Assembly: GCA_030584105.1 (NCBI GenBank)
Contig: CP129491.1
Span: 2,852,001 to 2,916,000 of the forward strand
Direction of reading: 5' to 3'
Length of the DNA stretch: 64,000 nucleotides
Source of the DNA: UTCHB3 sp002050155
GTDB lineage: Bacteria > Bacteroidota > Ignavibacteria > Ignavibacteriales > Ignavibacteriaceae
Shown in pieces: positions 9,071-17,267 of this stretch; position 1 is the stretch's first letter, and every line of letters begins with the position of its first letter. A program made the position numbers and the translations under genes. The notes below the pieces were generated by a model that made no database searches, was not told where the DNA came from, and worked only from the letters and a program-made list of their open reading frames with translations.

Positions 9071-11413
9071 CTATAAGCGTGTATTAGTTTCTTTAATCGA
9101 ATATTCCTTACCGGTTTGGAAGTTATGCACCAGCATTTCCCCGAGCAAGCCGGCAGTGAAAAATTGGACGCCTACGATCATCAACAACATGCCGAGTTGC
9201 AGCAACGGTCGGTTGCTCAGGGGTTGCTGCTCGAATATCCACTCGTAAGAAAGGTAGCCGTTGATCACAAAACCGAGCAGGAATGCAAGCGCACCAAAGA
9301 AGCCAAACAGGTGCATCGGCCGTTTGATATAGCGGGTGATGAAAGTAACGGTTATCAGGTCAACAAACCCTTTGAAGAACCTTGAGGCACCAAATTTGGT
9401 AACGCCGTATTTCCTCGGGCTGTGTTTCACCACCAATTCCGCAACGCTGAAACCTTTCCATTTTGCAAGAATTGGTATGTATCTGTGCATTTCGCCGTAA
9501 ATGTTGAGATTATCAATAACCGCTTTGCGGTACGCCTTTAGCCCGCAGTTGAAATCGTGAATCTTTATTCCGCTCATTGTGGAAGTAACGAAATTAAAGA
9601 GTTTGGAAGAATATTTTTTCAGGAACGGGTCGTACCTTTTCTTCTTCCACCCGGAAACCATATCGTAGCCTTCTTCAAGTTTTCTGATGAGGTTGGGTAT
9701 TTCGTGCGGGTCGTCCTGAAGGTCTGCATCCATAGTAATCACAACATCACCTTTAGCTGCTCTGAAGCCGGTGTTAAGCGCAGCTGATTTACCGTAGTTC
9801 ATCTGGAAACTGATGTATTTGAACCTTTGGTCGGTACGGCATATTTCTTTTATTACCCTGAGCGATTTATCTGTTGAGCCGTCATCAACAAATATAACTT
9901 CAGTTTGCATTTGCAAATCTTTGAAAGCGGATTTTATTTCATTTGCAAGGTGCTGAACCGATTCGTCTTCGTTGAACAGGGGCACCACAACGGAAAGTTT
10001 GTTGAAATTGGTTCTGAATTTACCTTTTTGCTGCATTTGTTGGCTGCTTTGAGTTGGCTGCACTCGTTCAGCCGGTTTGAAAGGCTCGCGGGGCAGTTTG
10101 CGGTCACGCTGTCTATACTCCTGCTTTGCGGCAAGGTCTCCTTTACCGTTTTGCCTTTGCGTGAAGTCTCTCTTTTGTTCCTGTTTTGAAATAATTTCGG
10201 GTTTGCTTTCGCGGAGTAAATCTGTTTTTTTCTCATCAGTTCTGAAGGTTTCTTTTTTCTCGTCAGTTCTGAAAGTTTCCCTTTTATCCTGTTGCCTGAA
10301 GGTTTCTTTTTTATCTTCCTGTTTGAAAGGCTCTCTTCTGTCAACGGAAGATACGGGTTGTTTTTGTTCCTCATCCGCAGGTGATTTAACCAGGCCTTTA
10401 TCGACTTTCAATTTAGCCAGAGTGGGGTCTTTAACGCCGGTTCTTCTTAGCGCCGGGTGTGCCGGTCGTTCTGAGTGGTTACGGAGGTTATCTCTGCTTT
10501 GTCTTTTTCGCGGTTCAGGGGAATTGTCGCTCGTTTCAGCACTTTTGCCGTCAGAATCTGAAAGGCTTTCAGATTGCGCGCCTGCATCGGAATCGAATCG
10601 TGTTTCTTTCTGTGTTTCCTGTTTTGCAACAGATTCATCTGCAGCGGTAACTGCGTTATCGTTTTCAGCATTATCTGTGAAATCTTTAGCGATTTTTGTT
10701 GCTGTAACATCCGTAGTTTCTGTTTCATCCGTAGTTTCTGCTGCTTTATTTGTCGTTTTTTCCACTTCAATATTTGCAGCATAACTAAGAGGTTGTGCAG
10801 AGTTATCCTCAGAAGAGTTTATGCCATTTTCTTCAGTGTTTTGAGAGATTGTAGCAGGGCTGCTTCTTTTTTTAGTAACCCGGGTGGTCTTTTTAGCAAC
10901 TTTTCTCACTTTTTGTGCTGCTTGTTGTTCCTCTTCACTTTTTTCAGAAGCTGCATCACCGGTTGCAACTCCGCTTGTGCCTGTGGGGATTGCTTTATCA
11001 GCAATTTCATACCGGTTAGCCGGTTCTGTTTGGCTTGTCTTATCAGTTTGGTTAGCCGGTTCTGTTTTGTTTTCCGTTTTAGCTTGGTTAGCGGAAATCT
11101 CACTGTTCGGATTTTCGTTTTGAGCCGCCTTTTCCGTTTGGTTAACAGATTCACTCTTAGGAACAATCCGATAAATATGGCTGTGCTCGTCGTGCACAAT
11201 AATTTTCTCATCAGAAACCGCTACGACTTTTTCACCTTTATCGCTGCCGTTGGAAATGCGGTCAGCCGAAACATCCTGATTACCCTTAGAACTAATTTCG
11301 CTAATATTTGCCCCGTTAACAGCCGAAGCCTTGTTATCTGCGCCTTGATCAGCGCTTTCGGGCTTCTGTTCGTTGAACTTTTCGTTGTTCAGTTCATCTT
11401 TTTCTTTTTCCAC
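9071..11413 (-). CDS. GT2 glycosyltransferase (DPM1/GtrB-like) with ~470-residue low-complexity N-terminal extension
   Basis: The C-terminal part (residues ~473-780) is a complete polyprenyl-phosphate glycosyltransferase: VVVPLFNEDES, VDDGSTD (~510), MDADLQDDP (~561-569), YGVTKFG, then two membrane helices (about 700-722 and 738-765). Residues 1-470 are rich in E, K, T, S, N, Q and A with no visible fold. They contain short repeats, for example around NQTDKTSQTEPAN and a run of KETFRTDEK-type units at ~385-420. The whole frame is open and in phase, with ATG at 11413. Ordinary members of the family are about 310-330 residues, so the extension more than doubles the protein. It is first in the minus-strand cluster. 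Transfer of a sugar to undecaprenyl phosphate is expected from the family. Confidence 0.85.
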   Translation of the reverse strand: MEKEKDELNNEKFNEQKPESADQGADNKASAVNGANISEISSKGNQDVSADRISNGSDKGEKVVAVSDEKIIVHDEHSHIYRIVPKSESVNQTEKAAQNENPNSEISANQAKTENKTEPANQTDKTSQTEPANRYEIADKAIPTGTSGVATGDAASEKSEEEQQAAQKVRKVAKKTTRVTKKRSSPATISQNTEENGINSSEDNSAQPLSYAANIEVEKTTNKAAETTDETETTDVTATKIAKDFTDNAENDNAVTAADESVAKQETQKETRFDSDAGAQSESLSDSDGKSAETSDNSPEPRKRQSRDNLRNHSERPAHPALRRTGVKDPTLAKLKVDKGLVKSPADEEQKQPVSSVDRREPFKQEDKKETFRQQDKRETFRTDEKKETFRTDEKKTDLLRESKPEIISKQEQKRDFTQRQNGKGDLAAKQEYRQRDRKLPREPFKPAERVQPTQSSQQMQQKGKFRTNFNKLSVVVPLFNEDESVQHLANEIKSAFKDLQMQTEVIFVDDGSTDKSLRVIKEICRTDQRFKYISFQMNYGKSAALNTGFRAAKGDVVITMDADLQDDPHEIPNLIRKLEEGYDMVSGWKKKRYDPFLKKYSSKLFNFVTSTMSGIKIHDFNCGLKAYRKAVIDNLNIYGEMHRYIPILAKWKGFSVAELVVKHSPRKYGVTKFGASRFFKGFVDLITVTFITRYIKRPMHLFGFFGALAFLLGFVINGYLSYEWIFEQQPLSNRPLLQLGMLLMIVGVQFFTAGLLGEMLVHNFQTGKEYSIKETNTRL

Positions 11414-11716
11414 GAACTTTCTGTGTCCTATGTTATTATTTCAATTGTCTGAAAGTTAAAATAAAAATATTTCAACCTAACAATTTACGAAATAATGGGT
11501 TAGTTTCGAAGGAAAAAGGAAATCAGCCACTCGTCTTTAACCGGCAGCTAAAAAGGAAGAAATGGTGCAAACTACCCGTTTTTCGCTAAATAAGAGGAGA
11601 TAAATGGGCAAATTGGCATCATCAATGGGCGGAATAATGAACTGATATTCTTAATCGGAAGTGTTATTTTGCAATTCATTTTAATTTTAATATTGAATAA
11701 ATAAGTTAACAGTTAC
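11414..11716. other. Divergent intergenic region, GT2 gene / MORN gene
   Basis: 303 nt between two divergent genes, so promoters in both directions are expected. It is AT-rich. The only clear object is a possible 13-codon leader frame at 11604-11645. No hairpin terminator is seen. Confidence 0.5.
11604..11645 (+). CDS. Possible 13-residue leader peptide
   Basis: An ATG at 11604 is preceded by a near-perfect ribosome site (AGAGGAGA, 11593-11600) and opens a 13-codon frame (MGKLASSMGGIMN) that stops 71 nt before the MORN gene. The ribosome site is stronger than those of most genes in the window. It may be a leader peptide or coincidence; there is no other support. Confidence 0.2.
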   Translation: MGKLASSMGGIMN

Positions 11717-13030
11717 ATGAAATTAAACCTGCTGTTTATTCTTGTTCTCTCTTTTGGTATTTTCGCTCAGGGGGAAAAAGAGGTAAGGAAAACTTTCTAT
11801 CCTAACGGAAAAGTTGAAACCGAGGGTGAATACCTTGACGGTAAGTTGGATGGCTATTACCGTGAATATTACCCTACAGGTGTGCTTTGGAAAGAATGGA
11901 CTTTTAAAAACGGCACTGAAGAGGGGCGCTCCAACTGGTTTTTTGAAAACGGGACGCTAAGCCGGACCTGGAACTACGAAAACGGTAATAGAGAGGGTGA
12001 AGGGCTTACTTACTACGAAACAGGGGAATTGTGGGGGAGAGAAAACTACCTCAACAACGAAAAAGAGGGGATTACAACAACTTATTATAAATCAGGAAAA
12101 CTTCAGGGTGAGTGGCACTACCATCTGGGAAAGTTAGAGGGGCTTTCTGTGGTTTATTATGAAAAAGGGGGAAAAGAGTTTGAGAAAAACTTCTTCAATG
12201 ATATGCAGCACGGGAAAACAACCATATATTTTGAAAACGGAAAGGTTTCGGCAACTGCCGAGTACCGGTTCGATAAAAAACATGGTTATGCTTATTTTTA
12301 TGACATCAACGGCAAACTTAGGGTGCGCGATTACTACCAAGCCGATCTGTTGGAAACACGGATCAGGTACGATAAAGACGGTAAATTTACCGAGGAGGAA
12401 AGAGTTGACAGAGAATATTACCCAAACGGTGTTGTTAAAAGTGAAGTGCTGATTAAAAACGGTAAAAAGGAGGGGAAATATCACTCATTCTTTGAATCAG
12501 GTTTTATGAAAGAAGAGCTTACTTTCCAAAACGATGAACAGGTCGGGTGGATTTATAAATACCACGATAACGGCACATTATATCAGGAAGCAGAGCTTTA
12601 CAAAGGAAAAATAACCGGGGCGGTTAAGTCGTTTTACGATTCAGGGAAACTAATGTCGGAAGCTGTTTATTTGGAGGGGCAAAAAAACGGCATTATGTTA
12701 GTTTATGACGAAAACGGGGCTCTTCAATACCGGGCAACTTATCGCAACGATAAACTTAACGGCGAGTACCGCGGGTTTCATAAAAACGGGCTTACCCGCG
12801 TTATTGAAAACTACCGGGACGATGTTTTGAACGGGCAACAATTCCTTTATAATTTGGAGGGGGTGCTCTGGAGAGAAGCATATTTTAAAGACGGGAAATT
12901 AGAGGGAACTTTGAAAGAGTTTTACCCCGAAGGCACCGTTAAAAAAGAAGAATTTTACGAAAACGGCGTTATGAAAACTGCACGGGAATTTGATTCGCAA
13001 GGGAACATAACTTACACTTTTGGCTATTAG
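11717..13030 (+). CDS. Secreted MORN-variant (YwqK-like) repeat protein
   Basis: 437 residues. A cleavable signal peptide (residues 1-17, ending FGIFAQ) is followed by about 18 repeats of roughly 23 residues with the pattern G-x3-G-x-YYxNGxLxxExxYxxG, the MORN_2 variant repeat (PF07661). Proteins of this family are often labelled 'YwqK antitoxin', but no toxin partner is present; the next gene is a shorter paralogue. Such repeats form an elongated beta-meander. An extracytoplasmic location is predicted; there is no T9SS sorting domain. The function is unknown. The gene ends in a small duplication that also copies the stop codon. Confidence 0.8.
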   Translation: MKLNLLFILVLSFGIFAQGEKEVRKTFYPNGKVETEGEYLDGKLDGYYREYYPTGVLWKEWTFKNGTEEGRSNWFFENGTLSRTWNYENGNREGEGLTYYETGELWGRENYLNNEKEGITTTYYKSGKLQGEWHYHLGKLEGLSVVYYEKGGKEFEKNFFNDMQHGKTTIYFENGKVSATAEYRFDKKHGYAYFYDINGKLRVRDYYQADLLETRIRYDKDGKFTEEERVDREYYPNGVVKSEVLIKNGKKEGKYHSFFESGFMKEELTFQNDEQVGWIYKYHDNGTLYQEAELYKGKITGAVKSFYDSGKLMSEAVYLEGQKNGIMLVYDENGALQYRATYRNDKLNGEYRGFHKNGLTRVIENYRDDVLNGQQFLYNLEGVLWREAYFKDGKLEGTLKEFYPEGTVKKEEFYENGVMKTAREFDSQGNITYTFGY

Positions 13031-13049
13031 CTACACTTTTGGCTATTAG
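13011..13049 (+). repeat. 19-20 nt tandem duplication spanning a stop codon
   Basis: The sequence CTTACACTTTTGGCTATTAG (13011-13030), which includes the stop codon of the first MORN gene, is followed at once by a second copy (13031-13049) differing by one missing T. The second copy is downstream of the stop and untranslated. Confidence 0.85.
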
Positions 13050-13094
13050 ATTGGAAATTAATTCAGTTTTTATTGGTTTTAACGGATTCTAAAG

Positions 13095-13997
13095 ATGAAA
13101 AACTTTATTCTGCTTTTTATGCTTTTTGGGTTTGCCCTGAATGCGCAAAACGGTGAAATTATTACCCGCTACGACAGTGGCGTGTTGAAAGAAGTGGCTA
13201 ATTACTCGAGAAATAAACTTAACGGCGAGGTTCGGAAATATTACCCCACCGGTATTCTGGAATCTGTCTCGAACTATAAAATGGGTGTGCTCGATGGAGT
13301 GGTCAGAAGTTTCGATTCAACCGGAGCACTGAAAGAAGACTATATTTACTCCGGAAACAAACGCAACGGTAAGTTCGCTACTTTTCAAGCCGGCGGTCGG
13401 CTTTCTGAAGAGGGAACTTATAAAAACGGCGTGCTTTCAGGCAGCTACACTTCTTACCACAGTAACGGGAAAGTTAAGTCTTCTTCACAATTTGTTGACG
13501 GAAAAATTGTGGGAGTTTCTTACGAGTACTGGGATACGGGGATTATTAAGGGCGAAATTGAGTATAAAAACGGTGTTCAGGACGGCACAACGAAGTGGTT
13601 CCACGAAAACGGGGCACTTATGGGTGAATACCCTTATATGATGGGCAAAATAAATGGCGTGGTTATTGAATACTACCCTTCGGGTAAGAAAAAAGCTGAA
13701 AAAAAATATGTTGCCAGCAAAGCCGAGGGCGTGCATGTTTCTTTCTACGAAAACGGAAATGTGCAAAGTGAAATTTCTTATGTGAACAGCCTGAGGGAAG
13801 GTCCTGCAAAAACTTGGTATGAATCGGGGAAATTATGGACCGACCAAAACTGGGTGAATAACAGACTTCACGGTGAATCAAAAATTTACAGAGAAAACGG
13901 CTCGCTTTGGTCGATTGATTTTTACGAAAAAGGCGTGATTAAATCTTCAAAAGAATTTGACGAAAACGGAACTTTAATTTCCGAGAAAACTTATTGA
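13095..13997 (+). CDS. Secreted MORN-variant repeat protein, shorter paralogue
   Basis: 300 residues. Signal peptide 1-18 (ending FALNAQ), then about 12 repeats of the same 23-residue MORN_2 type (YYPTGxLxSxSNYKxGxLxG pattern). It lies 64 nt behind the first paralogue on the same strand and is probably co-transcribed. The repeats are more diverged from the first gene than a recent duplication would give, so the pair is old. The function is unknown; an envelope or surface role is inferred from the signal peptides. Confidence 0.8.
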   Translation: MKNFILLFMLFGFALNAQNGEIITRYDSGVLKEVANYSRNKLNGEVRKYYPTGILESVSNYKMGVLDGVVRSFDSTGALKEDYIYSGNKRNGKFATFQAGGRLSEEGTYKNGVLSGSYTSYHSNGKVKSSSQFVDGKIVGVSYEYWDTGIIKGEIEYKNGVQDGTTKWFHENGALMGEYPYMMGKINGVVIEYYPSGKKKAEKKYVASKAEGVHVSFYENGNVQSEISYVNSLREGPAKTWYESGKLWTDQNWVNNRLHGESKIYRENGSLWSIDFYEKGVIKSSKEFDENGTLISEKTY

Positions 13998-14165
13998 TTA
14001 ATTGATTATAAACTGTTGAAGTGCCGGTTCTTCTTTAATTATGGAGCCGAATTAAGAAATGAAACCCTTTTCTGTTCTTATGGGCAGTTTAGGTTGAAAT
14101 CGATGTTTTACTTCTAATTTTTTAGTCGAATTGAGTGTGTATTTTTTTTCAAACAGGAGAAGTTA

Positions 14166-15056
14166 TTGAACAGATCGAAATTTAACGCAGGTATTGTGCA
14201 ACTGCAAATAGGTGAAGACTTAAAAAGCAACACCCAAAAAGCTGTCGAGGCAGTTAGAGAAGCGGCAACTAAGGGTGCGAATGTGATCTGTCTGCCGGAA
14301 ATTTATCGCTCGCAATATTTCTGCCAAAAAGAAGATATTGATCTGTACGAGTTGGCAGAAACGATCCCGGGTGCCTCAACAGAAGCATTCACCAAAGTGG
14401 CGCGTGAAACCCGCACTTCGGTTATTGTCCCGATTTTTGAGAAGAGGTCGCTTGGGGTTTACCACAACAGTCTTGTTTTCATCAACGACAGTGGCGAAAT
14501 TGGCGGTATTTACCGTAAGATGCACATCCCTGACGACCCTGCGTATTACGAAAAGTTTTATTTTGCGCCCGGAGACCTTGGCTTTAAAGCATTTGACACG
14601 AATTATGGCAAAATCGGTACGCTTATTTGCTGGGATCAGTGGTACCCGGAGGCGGCCCGTATCACCGCGATGTTAGGCGCATCGGTTATTTTCTACCCGA
14701 CGGCAATCGGGTGGCACCCCTTCGAAATGGAAGAACACGGCAAACAGCAAAGAGATGCCTGGATAACCGTGCAAAGAGGCCACGCTGTTGCTAACGGTGT
14801 TTATGTTATTGCAGTCAATCGGGTAGGGTTCGAGCAACCTGTTAAGGAACAAGAGGGGATTTTGTTCTGGGGCTCTTCTTTTGTTGCCGACCCGCAAGGG
14901 GTGATTATTGCGGAAGCACCAACAGATAAAGAAGCGGTGCTGATTGCCGAAATTGACCCCGAAAGAATTGAATATATTCGCAGAAACTGGCCCTTTTTCA
15001 GAGACAGGAGAATTGACGCCTATAGCGATATTACAAAAAGATTTTTGGAAAATTAA
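14166..15056 (+). CDS. aguB: N-carbamoylputrescine amidase
   Basis: 296-residue nitrilase-superfamily enzyme that hydrolyses N-carbamoylputrescine to putrescine, CO2 and ammonia. The Glu-Lys-Cys triad is visible: E45 in CLPEIYRSQ, K118 in YRKMHIP, C155 in TLICWDQWYPEAAR. These contexts match the AguB subfamily closely (YRKMHIPDDP, PTAIGWHP). The start is TTG at 14166 with AGGAG six nt upstream; no ATG is suitably placed. It is followed after 180 nt by agmatine deiminase, the previous step of the same pathway. Confidence 0.93.
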   Translation: MNRSKFNAGIVQLQIGEDLKSNTQKAVEAVREAATKGANVICLPEIYRSQYFCQKEDIDLYELAETIPGASTEAFTKVARETRTSVIVPIFEKRSLGVYHNSLVFINDSGEIGGIYRKMHIPDDPAYYEKFYFAPGDLGFKAFDTNYGKIGTLICWDQWYPEAARITAMLGASVIFYPTAIGWHPFEMEEHGKQQRDAWITVQRGHAVANGVYVIAVNRVGFEQPVKEQEGILFWGSSFVADPQGVIIAEAPTDKEAVLIAEIDPERIEYIRRNWPFFRDRRIDAYSDITKRFLEN

Positions 15057-15236
15057 GTTTTCAGCGCTTCAGGGTATAAATGTTCCGCAATTTTTTATCT
15101 TTTTTTATCATTGAGATTGCGGGCAAAACCCTCTGACAAGAACAGGGGGTAGAACCGGTATGAAAAATCAGGCGAAAGTTTACCGGATTATTAACAAGAA
15201 GTTATGCAGAGAAATCATTAAACAACCTAAGCAGAG

Positions 15237-16352
15237 ATGAAGAACCCACAATTGAAAAAAAAACATCATACAACTGATAGCAACAAAGCAGGCAGGTTAC
15301 CCGGAGAGTTTGAAAAACACGCGGCTACTATTCTTGGCTGGCCTCACAATAAAGAAGACTGGCCTCAAAAATTTGAGCCAATTCCGTGGGTTTATACCGA
15401 AATTGTTAAAAAGCTTGTGCCTTACGAAAAAGTGGTGATCCTCTACAATTCCGAAAAGCAGCTCTCAGATATTGAGAACAAACTTACGATGGCGGAAGTG
15501 GGGGGGAAGAACCGTATCTATGTAAACGCAAAAACTGACCGGGGGTGGATGCGTGATTCCATGCCGGCTTTTGTTAAAAAAGGAACAGCTGTTCACGGGG
15601 TAGATTTTGCATTTAACGCGTGGGCAAAGTATGACAACTACAAAAACGATGGGCGTTCATCCCGCATTTTGTTGGAAGCGTTGGAAATCCCGTTTGAAGT
15701 GCCGTACCATAACGGCAAACCCGTAGTTTTGGAAGGTGGGGCTATTGATTCAAACGGCAGGGGGACTATGCTGACAACCGAAGAATGCCTTCTGGATCCG
15801 AAGGTGCAGGTGCGGAACCCCGGTTTTACCGCAAAAGATTATGAAGAAGTTTTTGCACAACATTTGGGCATTACGAATGTGATTTGGTTAGGGAAAGGTA
15901 TTGCCGGTGATGACACGCACGGCCATGTGGATGATCTTGCGCGTTTTGTGAACGAAACTACCATAGTGCTTTGCGAAGAGAAGCGCAAAAATGATAAAAA
16001 CTACAAAATATTGAACGAAAACCGGGAACGGTTGCAGAGCGCGCTTTTGGAAAATGGTGAACGCCCGGAGGTTGTGGCTCTTCCGATGCCGGAGCCGCTT
16101 TCATTTGATGGAATGAGGTTGCCGGCAAGTTACGCAAATTTCTATATTGCAAACGGAACCGTGCTTGTTCCCGTTTTTAACGATCCGAACGATAAAGACG
16201 CCCTTGGGATACTTTCTGAGCTTTTTCCGAAAAGAAAAGTTACAGGAATTGGGGCGGTTGATCTGATTTGGGGGTTGGGTACACTTCACTGTTTAACCCA
16301 TGAAGTGCCTGCGGGTGGAACCGGCACTTTAGTTAATTATCGGAAGGCTTAG
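15237..16352 (+). CDS. aguA: Agmatine deiminase
   Basis: 371 residues. Converts agmatine to N-carbamoylputrescine, which AguB then cleaves. It belongs to the guanidino-group-modifying (PAD) superfamily. Diagnostic residues are R106-D107 in DRGWMRDSMP, EGGAID (166-171), H230 in DDTHGHVDD and the catalytic C352 in GTLHCLTHEVPAGG. The first ~18 residues are a basic extension beyond the usual start. With aguB it forms a complete ADC-independent route from agmatine to putrescine; an arginine decarboxylase is not in this window. A TetR gene follows after 83 nt. Confidence 0.94.
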   Translation: MKNPQLKKKHHTTDSNKAGRLPGEFEKHAATILGWPHNKEDWPQKFEPIPWVYTEIVKKLVPYEKVVILYNSEKQLSDIENKLTMAEVGGKNRIYVNAKTDRGWMRDSMPAFVKKGTAVHGVDFAFNAWAKYDNYKNDGRSSRILLEALEIPFEVPYHNGKPVVLEGGAIDSNGRGTMLTTEECLLDPKVQVRNPGFTAKDYEEVFAQHLGITNVIWLGKGIAGDDTHGHVDDLARFVNETTIVLCEEKRKNDKNYKILNENRERLQSALLENGERPEVVALPMPEPLSFDGMRLPASYANFYIANGTVLVPVFNDPNDKDALGILSELFPKRKVTGIGAVDLIWGLGTLHCLTHEVPAGGTGTLVNYRKA

Positions 16353-16435
16353 GGCGCATTCTCTATCTTGCAATTATCATCATTAACGAATATATTTGAA
16401 TACTGATTCATAAAATTTATTTCAATGAGTGTAAA

Positions 16436-17026
16436 ATGAGAGTTAAAACAGGCAACAAAGAAAAAGATATTTTAGAAGCGGCGATAAGGGTATTCGCTAA
16501 AAATGGCTATCATGGCGCTAAAATGGCGAAAATCGCTGAAGAAAGTAATGTTTCGATCGGAACGCTTTATCTTTATTATGTGAACAAAGAAGACCTTTTA
16601 GTAAAAGTGTTTGAAAATCTGTGGAAAAGTCTTTACAACGAGTTGGAAGCACTGGCTAACAGGGTAGATTTTTCAGTAACCGAAAAACTTGACCATCTCA
16701 TTGATGTCTTTTTTGATATTTTCTCGAGCAACTCTGATTTGGCAACTGTTTTCGTGAACGAGCAACATTTAGTAATGAGAAACCCCGAAGTGCAGGTTAT
16801 GTACTACCATGACTTTATGTCGAAGGCTGAATTAATTATCTACGACGGGCAAAAGGGCGGCAGCATTAACCCTAACCTCAATGTTAAAGCGTTAAGGTTC
16901 TTTATTCTGGGAGGAATAAGAAATCTTTTGGAAGTGTGGGCACTTGAGCCGAGGCTGATACCACTTCCGATTATGCGAAACAACATCAAAACAGTGATTA
17001 AGAACGGACTTATCCACAAAAATTAA
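16436..17026 (+). CDS. TetR/AcrR-family transcriptional regulator
   Basis: 196 residues. The N-terminal helix-turn-helix is typical (residues ~10-56: ILEAAIRVFAKNGYHGAKM, IAEESNVSIGTLYLYYVNKEDLL). The C-terminal ligand-binding half is helical and resembles the FadR/YsiA-type group (ILGGIRNLLEVW), which often senses acyl-CoA, but this is weak. It reads in the same direction as aguA and could regulate the polyamine genes or itself. A near-perfect palindrome lies downstream at 17194-17220. Confidence 0.85.
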   Translation: MRVKTGNKEKDILEAAIRVFAKNGYHGAKMAKIAEESNVSIGTLYLYYVNKEDLLVKVFENLWKSLYNELEALANRVDFSVTEKLDHLIDVFFDIFSSNSDLATVFVNEQHLVMRNPEVQVMYYHDFMSKAELIIYDGQKGGSINPNLNVKALRFFILGGIRNLLEVWALEPRLIPLPIMRNNIKTVIKNGLIHKN

Positions 17027-17193
17027 AAAAACTTAAACATTTTTTTAATTAATCCGTGGTGTGGTATTGTAAAATTAAAATATATTGTGTAATTTAACCA
17101 ACCGTATTAGCAACAATTTTCTTTATACAAGGAAAGATTAATCGACGGTATTGTAAAAGCAGAATAATTATTAATAAAAATTATAATAAACTC

Positions 17194-17220
17194 TACTTTG
17201 GCAGTTAAACTGTCAAAGTA
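17194..17220 (+). promoter_or_regulatory. 12-bp inverted repeat between tetR gene and T9SS gene (operator or weak terminator)
   Basis: TACTTTGGCAGT, a TAA loop, then ACTGTCAAAGTA: 11 of 12 pairs match. A T-rich run (ATCTTTTTCTT) follows at once, so it could end transcription of the tetR gene. It also has the size and symmetry of a TetR-family operator and lies 47 nt before the next start codon. The two uses cannot be separated by eye. Confidence 0.5.
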
Positions 17221-17267
17221 ATCTTTTTCTTAATCAACAAATCATCAACATCCAATTGAGGTAACAA

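Noticed and set aside
10574..11452. Long plus-strand open frame opposite the GT2 gene (292 codons)
   Set aside because: It is the antisense of the low-complexity extension; its Phe/Cys/Ser-rich product mirrors the E/K/T codon bias of the real frame. The same holds for 10077-10784.
11717..13997. Toxin-antitoxin system (from the usual YwqK antitoxin label)
   Set aside because: Both proteins have signal peptides, no toxin-like gene is adjacent, and the label comes only from the repeat family name.
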